Assembly (NCBI GenBank): GCA_900767875.1
Contig: CAAGAT010000027.1
Coordinates: 1 to 10,293 of the forward strand
Reading direction: 5' to 3'
Origin: an uncultured Sutterella sp.
GTDB lineage: Bacteria > Pseudomonadota > Gammaproteobacteria > Burkholderiales > Burkholderiaceae_F
Length of the DNA stretch: 10,293 nucleotides
Part shown: piece by piece, positions 1-5,820 of the stretch
Layout: the number at the start of each line of letters is the position of its first letter
Position numbering within the stretch: the first letter of the stretch is position 1
The notes under the pieces: generated by a model
The model's database searches: none
Seen by the model: the letters and a program-made list of their open reading frames with translations, nothing else
What the model was told of the DNA's origin: nothing
Translations under genes and position numbers: made by a program

Positions 1-140
1 GAAGCCAGATATTTACGAAAATCGAGCCAAGGGGGCATTAACTCCGACGGTGTGCCACTTTGAGAGAAAAATCGTTCCAGTTTGGGAGTTTGAAGCAATT
101 GCCCCCTGAAGACATCCAAGAGCGAATTCAGACCTAATCG
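1..140. other. Low-GC, non-native-looking segment; possible insertion-sequence end
   Basis: Composition drops sharply compared with the neighbouring GC-rich coding DNA, and the change falls inside the lipoprotein frame. The segment holds an inverted pair GGGGGCA (31-37) and TGCCCCC (100-106). It also holds, on the minus strand, an AAAGTGGCAC motif of the kind common at ends of IS21-type elements. No transposase frame can be seen in so short a stretch, so the mobile-element reading is an inference. Confidence 0.3.
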
Positions 141-483
141 GGGCCGGGTGCTGTCTTGGTGCACCGTGTGGACGATCTCGCGGCTGCAGCGGTAGCGAAC
201 GTTGTTGATTTTGCGGCACGTGGTGTCGCTCGAGAGCGCCTCAAAGGCCGCCGGATCCAGGCTTTCCTCGCGAGTAAAGCCGCGCGGCAGCATGCCGCCC
301 TGTGCGGACCAGGCCGCCAGATAGGCGATCTCGGGCCCGGCCTGATGCGACCAGGCCGGCCACGGGTTGGCGAGCATATAGCCCACATCCTCGGTGCGCA
401 CCTCGGTCTGCGGCTGGTCGACGGGGGCGGCGCAGCCCGCCAACAGCCCGGCGCACAGCGCCGCCGTCGAAACCAAACGCATG
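1..483 (-). CDS. Putative outer-membrane or periplasmic lipoprotein, partial (3' end beyond window)
   Basis: The frame opens with ATG at 483 and stays open for 161 codons to the window edge, so no stop is visible. The start is supported by a strong GGAGG about 8 nt upstream. Residues 1-17 form a lipoprotein signal peptide: a short basic start, a hydrophobic stretch, then lipobox L-A-G-C with the lipidated Cys at 17. After it comes a Pro/Gln-rich tether and a small domain with two Trp-containing segments (WPAWSH near 41-46, AAW near 57-59) and a Cys pair (C89, C99: TCRKINNVRYRC) that could form a disulfide. I recognise no named family. Codon use is GC-rich up to about residue 112, then becomes AT-rich (TTA, AAT, AGT, ACA, AAA, TAT). 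The tail is therefore probably not native and the gene may be truncated by an insertion near position 137. Lipoprotein assignment is good; function unknown. Confidence 0.7.
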
Positions 484-554
484 ACAAAAGCCTCCGAAAC
501 GTTTTACTCTCCGGCACGGGGCAGGAGCGGTGCCCTGCCCGCAGCCGGCGGCGG
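484..554 (-). other. Short intergenic stretch with a 7-bp hairpin
   Basis: It holds the ribosome binding site of the lipoprotein gene and an inverted repeat GGGCAGG (519-525) / CCTGCCC (534-540) with an 8-nt loop. In the minus direction the hairpin follows the stop at 555, so it may terminate the decayed upstream gene, but there is no U-tract after it. Confidence 0.35.
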
Positions 555-668
555 TTAGGCAAGAGACTCGCCGCGCGCCACGAGCACGCGCTTGGCCTTG
601 GCGAGCAGTCGGGCCATCCAGGGGAAGGCCTTTTCGTGCCGTTCGCGGAACGCCTTGACGGCATCAAT
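555..668 (-). pseudogene. Orphan C-terminal coding fragment after the leuC relic
   Basis: About 37 codons read on the minus strand from just after a TAG near 669-671 to a TAA at 555-557. The codons have the GC-rich third positions of real genes here (GCC GTC AAG GCG TTC CGC and so on), whereas the other two minus-strand frames do not. The peptide is basic and helical (AVKAFRERHEK, then MARLLAKAKRVLVARGE) and has no start codon with a ribosome site. It does not look like the continuation of LeuC, apart from a weak resemblance of the first residues to the LeuC D-A-V segment. I read it as the 3' end of another gene left behind by a deletion; the family is not recognised. Confidence 0.4.
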
Positions 669-1444
669 CTAATTGCTCTTGGTCAAAGTCGAGCCAGTGC
701 GCACGCACCCACTCGGCGGCCTTTTCATCGGGAGCGATGAGCGCCCCGCGGGCGCCGGCTTCGACCGTGAGGTTGCAAAGTGTCATGCGCTCTTCGATCG
801 AAAGGGCCTCAACGCCCTCGCCTTGGTATTCCACCACGCCCCCCAGAGCCCCGCGCGCGGTGAATTTGCGCAGGACCGTCAACACCAGATCCTTGGCCGT
901 TCTGCCCGCGGGGAACTTTCTCTCGATGCGGATGAGCATGGGCTTGGTCAGGCGATCAACCAGCGTCTGCGTGGCCAGAATGTGTTCGATTTCCGAGGTG
1001 CCGATGCCCAAGGCCAGCGCCCCGAGGACCGTGCGTGGTCGTGTGGCTGTCGCCGCAGATCACGGTCACACCCGGGCGTACGAGCCCCTGCTCGTCCATG
1101 AGCACGTACTCGATGCCCTGCGCCGCGTCGTTGGGGCCGTAGAAGGCCTCGATGCCGAAGTCGCGGCAGTTCTTTTCCAGGTTCGAGGCCTGAAGGGCGC
1201 TGGCCGCGTCGTGAATCACACGCGGGGAGACGTCCGCCGACGGAATGATGTGGTCGACCACACACAGGTGCGATTCGGGCGAAAAGACGCCGCAGCCGCG
1301 CTCGCGCACGTCACTGAAGGCCTGAGGACTCGTGCATTCGTTGGCAAAGTGGGCGTCCACGTACAAAAGCACCGTGTCCTCGTCGATCCGCTTGACCGTG
1401 TGGGTGTCCACGATCCTCTCGTATAGCGTGCGGGCTACGGGCAT
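664..1444 (-). pseudogene. leuC: leuC relic: 3-isopropylmalate dehydratase large subunit, frameshifted and truncated
   Basis: Intact LeuC (about 420-470 aa) isomerises 2-isopropylmalate to 3-isopropylmalate in leucine synthesis, using a 4Fe-4S cluster and the LeuD subunit. Here translation starts at ATG 1444 with GAGGAG 6 nt upstream. Residues 1-139 follow LeuC, including RTLYERIVDTH, the TSPQAF segment, VVDHIIPSAD and CGDSHTTTHG. After the Gly codon at 1028-1030 the match jumps frame. The other frame continues with GALALGIGTSEIEHILATQ, RMTLCNLTVEAGARG and LIAPDE, until a TGA at 664-666. The net change is equivalent to loss of two bases. The protein then stops at about residue 260, so the three cluster cysteines of the C-terminal half are absent. 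It cannot be a working dehydratase. The frameshift and the missing half point to decay rather than one reading error, though the frameshift alone could be a sequencing fault. Confidence 0.85.
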
Positions 1445-1603
1445 CTTTGTCTCCTCATTATTGAACTCTTTGGGTTCATAGTTACTAGCCAATGAGGTAT
1501 TGTATAGCCCCGCCGCACGGGCGTTTTCCGAGGGTGGACGGGAGCCGAACCGGCGTGCGGCACGACTAGAATTTTCCTTCCGCTTAGTTACTCCGACGCC
1601 GTC
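1445..1603. promoter_or_regulatory. Divergent intergenic region between leuC relic and EamA gene
   Basis: It holds the ribosome site of the leuC relic. A TACAAT hexamer on the minus strand (1499-1504) and a TAGAAT hexamer on the plus strand (1567-1572) are possible -10 elements, each without a convincing -35. An 8-bp inverted repeat GCCGCACG (1512-1519) / CGTGCGGC (1554-1561) flanks the middle and could be an operator or chance in GC-rich DNA. Confidence 0.3.
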
Positions 1604-2548
1604 ATGTCGCTTCAAGTCCGCAACAGCTTCATTCTCTTTTTGTGCGCCGTCATCTGGGGCTCGGCCTTCGTGGCCCAGGCGCTCGGGATGGATCACATCG
1701 GGCCCTTTGCCTTTACCTTTGCCCGCTCGATCATCGGCGGCCTCTTTTTACTGGCCGTGATACCGATGCTCGACCGCCTCAAAAAGGCTCGCAGCGAGGG
1801 CGGCCGAGCTGAGAGATCGGGCAACCCCTGGAAAAATCCCAAGGTCTGGACCGGGGGCTTTGTGTGCGGCCTTGTGCTCTTTATTTCGGAGTCGCTACAG
1901 CAGTTCGGGCTTTTGTACACCACGGTGGGCAAAGCCGGGTTTCTGACGTGCCTTTACATCGTGCTCGTGCCGCTGGTGGGCCTATTCATCGGACGGCGCG
2001 TGTCGCTGGCCGTCTGGGTGGCGGTGCTGCTCTCGTGCACCGGGCTGTACTTTCTGTGCATGCCGCCGGGCGAGTTTTCGCTCGGCCTGGGCGACACGCT
2101 GGTGCTGGCCTGCGCCTTTAGCTACACGGCTCACATTCTCGTCATTGACCACTACACCAATCACGTCGACGGCGTTCGCATGAGCTGCGTGCAGTTCTTC
2201 GTGGGCGGCATCTTCGGCTTTGTGCTGATGATGCTCTTTGACCGCCCCACGATCGAGGCGCTCATGGCCGCGGGCCCGGCCATTCTCTACGCGGGCATCT
2301 GCAGCAACGGCATCGCCTACACGCTGCAGATCATCGGCCAGCGGGGGGTCAACCCGACCGTGGCCTCGCTCATTTTGAGCCTCGAGAGTGTCGTGAGCGT
2401 CATCGCGGGCTGGCTGATTCTGTCGCAGACCATGAGCGGTCGCGAGCTTTTGGGCTGCGCGCTGATGCTGGCGGCCGTGGTCCTGGCGCAGCTGCCCCGC
2501 AGCCTTTTTGTGCGGCTCACGGACCGCCTGCTGCCGAGCCGGCACTGA
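1604..2548 (+). CDS. EamA/DMT-family inner-membrane transporter
   Basis: A 314-residue membrane protein, the usual length for the drug/metabolite transporter superfamily. About ten hydrophobic helices can be counted, arranged as two EamA repeats (roughly residues 6-150 and 160-296). The first repeat has the typical N-terminal WGSAFVAQ motif. The second ends with the conserved stretch TVASLILSLESVVSVIAGW before a last helix and a short basic tail. The loop between helices 2 and 3 (about 57-80) is long and charged. Family members export amino acids, nucleotides or other small metabolites; the substrate cannot be read from sequence. The ATG at 1604 is the only sensible start because the first helix begins at once, though no clear Shine-Dalgarno precedes it. 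It is the only plus-strand gene in the window, divergent from the leuC relic and convergent with ppiD. Confidence 0.88.
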   Translation: MSLQVRNSFILFLCAVIWGSAFVAQALGMDHIGPFAFTFARSIIGGLFLLAVIPMLDRLKKARSEGGRAERSGNPWKNPKVWTGGFVCGLVLFISESLQQFGLLYTTVGKAGFLTCLYIVLVPLVGLFIGRRVSLAVWVAVLLSCTGLYFLCMPPGEFSLGLGDTLVLACAFSYTAHILVIDHYTNHVDGVRMSCVQFFVGGIFGFVLMMLFDRPTIEALMAAGPAILYAGICSNGIAYTLQIIGQRGVNPTVASLILSLESVVSVIAGWLILSQTMSGRELLGCALMLAAVVLAQLPRSLFVRLTDRLLPSRH

Positions 2549-2558
2549 TCCAGTAAAC

Positions 2559-2586
2559 GGGCGGCGCACGGCCGCCCTTGAGTTTG
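2559..2586 (+). terminator. Probable terminator of the EamA gene
   Basis: Ten bases after the stop codon there is a 7-bp perfect GC stem, GGGCGGC (2559-2565) and GCCGCCC (2571-2577), with a 5-nt loop, followed by the modest T-rich tract TTGAGTTT. The stem is strong but the tract is weak. Confidence 0.55.
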
Positions 2587-2684
2587 ACGGGGCAGGCCCA
2601 AGCGGCCCCACCCCTCCCCCGCGCCTCGAGTCCTTGCGGCTCGGGGTGTTCTTTTGCCTCAAGCGCGGAGAAAACCTGCGGGTA

Positions 2685-2720
2685 CAAAAAACGGAGGGCC
2701 GAATGCGTTCGACTCTCCGT
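2685..2720 (-). terminator. Intrinsic terminator downstream of ppiD
   Basis: Read on the minus strand: ACGGAG pairs with CTCCGT (2715-2720 with 2691-2696), an inner TCGAA/TTCGG stem extends it around a CGCA loop, and a run of about seven U follows (2685-2691). This is a classic rho-independent layout, about 40 bases past the ppiD stop. Confidence 0.8.
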
Positions 2721-2729
2721 TGGGGCCCA

Positions 2730-2747
2730 GGCCGCCCGCAGGCGGCC
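2730..2747. repeat. 7-bp GC hairpin between ppiD stop and its terminator
   Basis: GGCCGCC (2730-2736) and GGCGGCC (2741-2747) form a perfect stem with a 4-nt loop. It has no U-tract and may just stabilise the 3' end of the ppiD transcript. Confidence 0.5.
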
Positions 2748-2760
2748 CGTGCGGTTGGAA

Positions 2761-4668
2761 TTACTGCTGATCAGCCTTGGGTTCGGCGCCGGGCAGGTAA
2801 TCCTTGCTCAGAACCTTGGCCTCATGCTTGACGCGAAGGCCCGCGAGGTACGAGGTCTCTTCCGAGGGACCGAACATCCCCGAGAGTTCATTGCGGGTGC
2901 CTTCGGTTTCCGAGGCGGTCGGCTCGACCTTTTCGGACTTGGTCACGTGCACGAGCGTGTAGCCCACGGGGGTGCGCACGCCGATGTAGGCGGGCAGCTC
3001 CTTGGCGGGCACGCGCATCAGAGAATTGATGACTTCAAAGTCCCAGCCCTGCGGCTGAGAGCGCGAAACCATGACGGCCTTGTCAAAGGTCGTAGTCTTG
3101 TCCGAGCCGTCCTTGAGCTTGGTGAGGAGCGCCTGAGCGTCCTTTTCGGCCGCATCAAGAGCGCGTTCGGTCGTGAGCATCGAGAGGATATCGGCGCGCA
3201 CGTCCTCAAATTTGGCGATGTGTGCCGGCTGGAAGGCGTTCACACGGGCGGCCACCAGAGTGTTGGGCGCCACTTCGATGGCCTGCGTGTTGCGCTTTTC
3301 CGTGAGGCACTCTTCGCTGAAAAGGCTGCTCATCACGTGGTCGTTCAGAAGCTTTTTCTGAGCCGGATCCTGAGGACCCTCGGCCGTGACGTGCTGCACC
3401 GTGACGGGCTTGAGCTTGTACTTGTCGATCACGCCCTTGAGCGTTTCGCTCTGCTCGTACACCATGTTGGTGAAGTTGTCGGCCTCTTCGGCAAAGCGCT
3501 TCTGGCTTTCCTGTTCCTGATAGAGCTTGACGATTTCGTCGCGCACGTCCGCCAGCGGCTTGGTGGCCGTGGCCTTGACGCCCGTCACGCTGATGATGTG
3601 GTAGCCGAATTCGGACTCGACCGGGCCGACGATTTCGCCTTCCTTAGCCTTAAAGACGGGCTCTTCAAAGGCGGGCACCATCATGCCCTTGGTAAACCAG
3701 CCCAGGTCGCCGCCGTCCTTGGCGCTGCCCGTGTCGGCCGATTCCTTCTTGGCCACGTCGGCAAATCTCTTGGGATCAGCCTTGACCTGCTTGAAGATTT
3801 CCTCGGCCTTGGCCTTGGCCTTGTCCTTGCCGCCGGCAAAGTCAATCAGAATGTGCGCGGCGCGGCGCTCTTCGGGAGCCTTAAAGCGCCCCTGGTTCTG
3901 TTCGTAGAAGGTCTTGAGGTCCTCTTCGCTCGGCTCGCCCTGCTTAAAGAGTTCGGGCGAGAAGACGACGTATTCGACCGTCATTTCATCCGGGCGGGAG
4001 AACTGCTTCTGATTGTCCGTCCAGTACTTCTTGGCCTCTTCGTCGCTCACCTTGACCTTGGGCAGGTAGGTGCCGAGGTTGAGGGTGTGCAGGGCCGCCT
4101 CACGCTTTTCCGAGAGCAGTCCGAAGATGTTGTCGGAGACGGACTTGGGAACGAGCGTCGTGCGGGTGATGCCCTCGGTCAGGAGATTGCGGGTGATTTC
4201 ACCGCGGATCATGTGTACGAAGTATTCGTCGCTCATGCCGGTGGCGGCCAGGTACGTCGAGTACTTGTCCGCGTCGAACTTGCCGTCCGTGAGGAAACGC
4301 GGGAAGGTCTTGATCATCTCGATGGCGGTCTGTTCGCTCACGAGGATGTTTTCACGCACGGTTTCGTTGGCCAGGCTGCGCTCGTTCATGAGAGCTTCGA
4401 GTAGCGCCACCTTGGCTTCCTGGCTGTCGAGCATGTTCGTGCGGAAGTCTTCGCCCAGGCGCACGCGCAGGTTTTCCAGACGCTGACGCTTGGCCTCGTC
4501 AAACTGCTGCGGCAGAATCGACTCGCCGTCAACCTTGGCGATGGCGCCGTCGTCGCTGATCATGGTGTTGTAGGAATAGATACCGGTGACCACAAAGCTG
4601 GGGATCACGAGCACCATGGCGATGAACATCAGCCAGCGCTTGTGATTGCGGAACAACTCAAGAAGCAT
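2761..4668 (-). CDS. ppiD: PpiD-like membrane-anchored periplasmic peptidyl-prolyl isomerase/chaperone
   Basis: A 635-residue protein, the normal PpiD length (E. coli PpiD is 623). PpiD sits in the inner membrane near the SecYEG exit and assists folding of newly exported proteins. Residues 1-10 are a short cytoplasmic basic segment, a single membrane anchor spans about 12-31, and the rest is periplasmic. The SurA_N-like chaperone region covers about 40-200, containing the typical F-D-x-x-K-Y segment (131-136). A PpiC/parvulin domain lies at about 267-363, from RRAAHILI through GGDLGWFTKGMMVPAFEEPVF to FGYHIISV; a helical C-terminal chaperone region follows. In E. coli the parvulin domain of PpiD is reported to have little isomerase activity, so chaperoning may be the main role. 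ATG 4668 is preceded by AAAGG at suitable distance. It has its own terminator and looks monocistronic. Confidence 0.93.
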   Translation of the reverse strand: MLLELFRNHKRWLMFIAMVLVIPSFVVTGIYSYNTMISDDGAIAKVDGESILPQQFDEAKRQRLENLRVRLGEDFRTNMLDSQEAKVALLEALMNERSLANETVRENILVSEQTAIEMIKTFPRFLTDGKFDADKYSTYLAATGMSDEYFVHMIRGEITRNLLTEGITRTTLVPKSVSDNIFGLLSEKREAALHTLNLGTYLPKVKVSDEEAKKYWTDNQKQFSRPDEMTVEYVVFSPELFKQGEPSEEDLKTFYEQNQGRFKAPEERRAAHILIDFAGGKDKAKAKAEEIFKQVKADPKRFADVAKKESADTGSAKDGGDLGWFTKGMMVPAFEEPVFKAKEGEIVGPVESEFGYHIISVTGVKATATKPLADVRDEIVKLYQEQESQKRFAEEADNFTNMVYEQSETLKGVIDKYKLKPVTVQHVTAEGPQDPAQKKLLNDHVMSSLFSEECLTEKRNTQAIEVAPNTLVAARVNAFQPAHIAKFEDVRADILSMLTTERALDAAEKDAQALLTKLKDGSDKTTTFDKAVMVSRSQPQGWDFEVINSLMRVPAKELPAYIGVRTPVGYTLVHVTKSEKVEPTASETEGTRNELSGMFGPSEETSYLAGLRVKHEAKVLSKDYLPGAEPKADQQ

Positions 4669-4689
4669 GAAATTAGCCTTTGGGAATGG

Positions 4690-4732
4690 AAAAAAGGCGG
4701 CCCCGAGAGGAGGCGCCCCGCGCGCGGCCTTT
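4690..4732 (-). promoter_or_regulatory. Terminator-like hairpin in the ppiD leader (possible attenuator)
   Basis: On the minus strand AAAGGC (4732-4727) can pair with GCCTTT (4698-4693) around a very GC-rich, internally structured loop. Six U follow directly (4695-4690). This lies upstream of the ppiD start codon but downstream of the candidate ppiD promoter, which is the layout of an attenuator. Alternatively it is a second, backup terminator of the biotin operon and the ppiD promoter lies elsewhere. Only the outer 6 bp are certain. Confidence 0.4.
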
Positions 4733-4746
4733 ATGTGCCGAGCGCT

Positions 4747-4775
4747 TTTTTATCAATGGCCGAGCATTCTAACAA
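4747..4775 (-). promoter_or_regulatory. Candidate sigma70-type promoter for ppiD
   Basis: On the minus strand TTGTTA (4775-4770) is separated by exactly 17 bp from TAAAAA (4752-4747), a fair -35 and a weak -10 (4 of 6). The -35 overlaps the U-tract of the biotin operon terminator. Support is by eye only. Confidence 0.35.
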
Positions 4776-4796
4776 AAGCAAGGCCGCGCCTTGCTT
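4769..4796 (-). terminator. Intrinsic terminator of the biotin operon
   Basis: A 9-bp perfect stem, AAGCAAGGC / GCCTTGCTT (4776-4784 with 4788-4796), with a 3-nt loop. On the minus strand it is followed by TTTTGTTA, a moderately good U-tract. It lies about 120 bases past the bioD stop. The bases between it and bioD (4797-4913) show no gene. Confidence 0.75.
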
Positions 4797-4913
4797 AAAG
4801 ACGGGGCTCCGCCCGGGCAAAGTTTGGTAAAAATCAACCACGCGGACGGGGCCGGGCTCAAGGAAGAATCGCGGACGCTCCCGGGAACCTTCTTAAGCCG
4901 CCTGCGCCCCCTC

Positions 4914-5675
4914 TTACTGCCCGAGCTCCTCGGGACTTAAGCGCGGGCACTCAAGCCAGAGCGCTTGCGGGAACCGCTTGCGCTGCTCGGCGTGCAGGTA
5001 ATCGCCGGTGTCGGCACCGATGATCGGGTCGGTATTGACGCACACGTCGTTGTAGATGACGGCGCTGATCGTGCCGCCGCGGTGGGCGATGGCCTCCATG
5101 GAAAGCAGCGTGTGGTTGACCGAACCGAGTTTGCCCGAGGTGACGAACACAAAGGGCCAGTGCTGCGCGGCGGCAAAGTCGATGGCCAACAAATCGCGCG
5201 TCAGCGGCACGGCCAATCCCCCCGCCCCTTCGACGAGCACGACTTCGTAGTTCTCGGCCAGACGCTTGGCACAGGAAAGAATGTGATCGAGGTCGAGCGT
5301 GCGGCCGTCGAGTTCGGCGGCCAGGTGGGGCGAAGCCGGGTAACTGAAGAGGGCCGGCGCCGTGATCCCCTCTTCGTCCTCGGGCAGCGTCACACCCATG
5401 AGGCGCCTGTGCAGCCGCAGGTCGGGACTAAAGTCGCGGCAGCCGGTTTGCACAAGCTTCATCGTCGCCACGAGGCGGCCGGCGCGCAGGAGCTCACGCG
5501 CGAGCCAGCCGGTGCACACGGTCTTGCCCGCATCGGTGTCGATGCCGCTCACAAAATGAATCCCCGCAGGCAGGCGGCCGGCCAGCTCGGGAGTGGTGTC
5601 GCCCTCAGGGGCGTTGTTCTGCATGGTTTGTCCCATGATCGGGAAGGCGGTTTCAAAAAGGTTAACGGGTTGCAT
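4914..5675 (-). CDS. bioD: Dethiobiotin synthetase
   Basis: BioD closes the ureido ring of 7,8-diaminopelargonate with CO2 and ATP to give dethiobiotin, the step between the two activities fused in bioBA. From M1 at 5675 the frame has 253 residues, about 28 more than E. coli BioD. Hallmarks are the P-loop GIDTDAGKT (44-52, Lys51), KLVQTG (73-78), SPHLAA (115-120), the VEGAGG motif (148-153), SGKLGSVNHTLL (180-191) and Asn-Asp at 209-210, all in family order. The first ~36 residues have no counterpart in typical BioD. Start codons at 5636 (M14) or 5624 (M18) are alternatives; none of the three has a good ribosome site, the nearest being GAGG 17 nt before M1. Initiation may therefore depend on coupling to the upstream small ORF. 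It is last in the operon, followed by a terminator. Confidence 0.93.
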   Translation of the reverse strand: MQPVNLFETAFPIMGQTMQNNAPEGDTTPELAGRLPAGIHFVSGIDTDAGKTVCTGWLARELLRAGRLVATMKLVQTGCRDFSPDLRLHRRLMGVTLPEDEEGITAPALFSYPASPHLAAELDGRTLDLDHILSCAKRLAENYEVVLVEGAGGLAVPLTRDLLAIDFAAAQHWPFVFVTSGKLGSVNHTLLSMEAIAHRGGTISAVIYNDVCVNTDPIIGADTGDYLHAEQRKRFPQALWLECPRLSPEELGQ

Positions 5676-5696
5676 GCAAGCCGTTATCTTTGCCTC

Positions 5697-5714
5697 GACC
5701 CCCGCAAGGGGGCC
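5697..5714 (-). promoter_or_regulatory. GC hairpin between small ORF and bioD
   Basis: On the minus strand GGCCCCC (5714-5708) and GGGGGTC (5703-5697) pair over 7 bp (one G-U) with a TTGC loop. No U-tract follows, so it is not an ordinary terminator. It sits about 20 bases upstream of the first bioD start, where it could affect ribosome access, RNA processing or reinitiation. Confidence 0.45.
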
Positions 5715-5732
5715 GAAGATGAGCCCGCCGCA

Positions 5733-5810
5733 TCAGCTCTTGGGCTTGAAGGCGGCAAAAAAGCTCTTGACTTTGCGAAGGAACTGGTAGACGCTCAGAT
5801 AACAGCTCAT
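5733..5810 (-). CDS. 25-residue small ORF coupled between bioBA and bioD
   Basis: ATG at 5810, TGA at 5733-5735. Its ribosome site AAAGGA overlaps the TAA stop of bioBA and lies 7 nt before the ATG, the best initiation signal in this operon and a classic translational-coupling layout. The peptide starts MSCYLSVYQF and continues with LRKVKSFFAAFKPKS. It is basic (about six Lys/Arg, no acidic residue), with aromatics and aliphatics spaced so that residues 4-21 could form an amphipathic membrane-binding helix. It has one Cys. I know no family for it. It could be a real microprotein, or a leader whose translation opens the bioD start. Coding status rests on the ribosome site and position only. 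Confidence 0.5.
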   Translation of the reverse strand: MSCYLSVYQFLRKVKSFFAAFKPKS

Positions 5811-5820
5811 AGACGGTCCT

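Noticed and set aside
13..219. A 68-codon minus-strand frame at the left edge
   Set aside because: It is out of frame with the lipoprotein and has no ribosome site; its lower half lies in the suspected inserted segment but shows no transposase feature.
134..667. A 177-codon minus-strand frame spanning the lipoprotein start
   Set aside because: It is Arg/Pro/Ser-rich with no start signal, and the lipoprotein frame in the same stretch has a lipobox and a strong ribosome site.
2578..4404. A 608-codon open frame on the plus strand opposite ppiD
   Set aside because: It is the antisense shadow of ppiD. The protein is low in recognisable motifs and rich in His, Arg and Gly as expected from reading GC-rich codons backwards, and the ppiD frame has clear domains.
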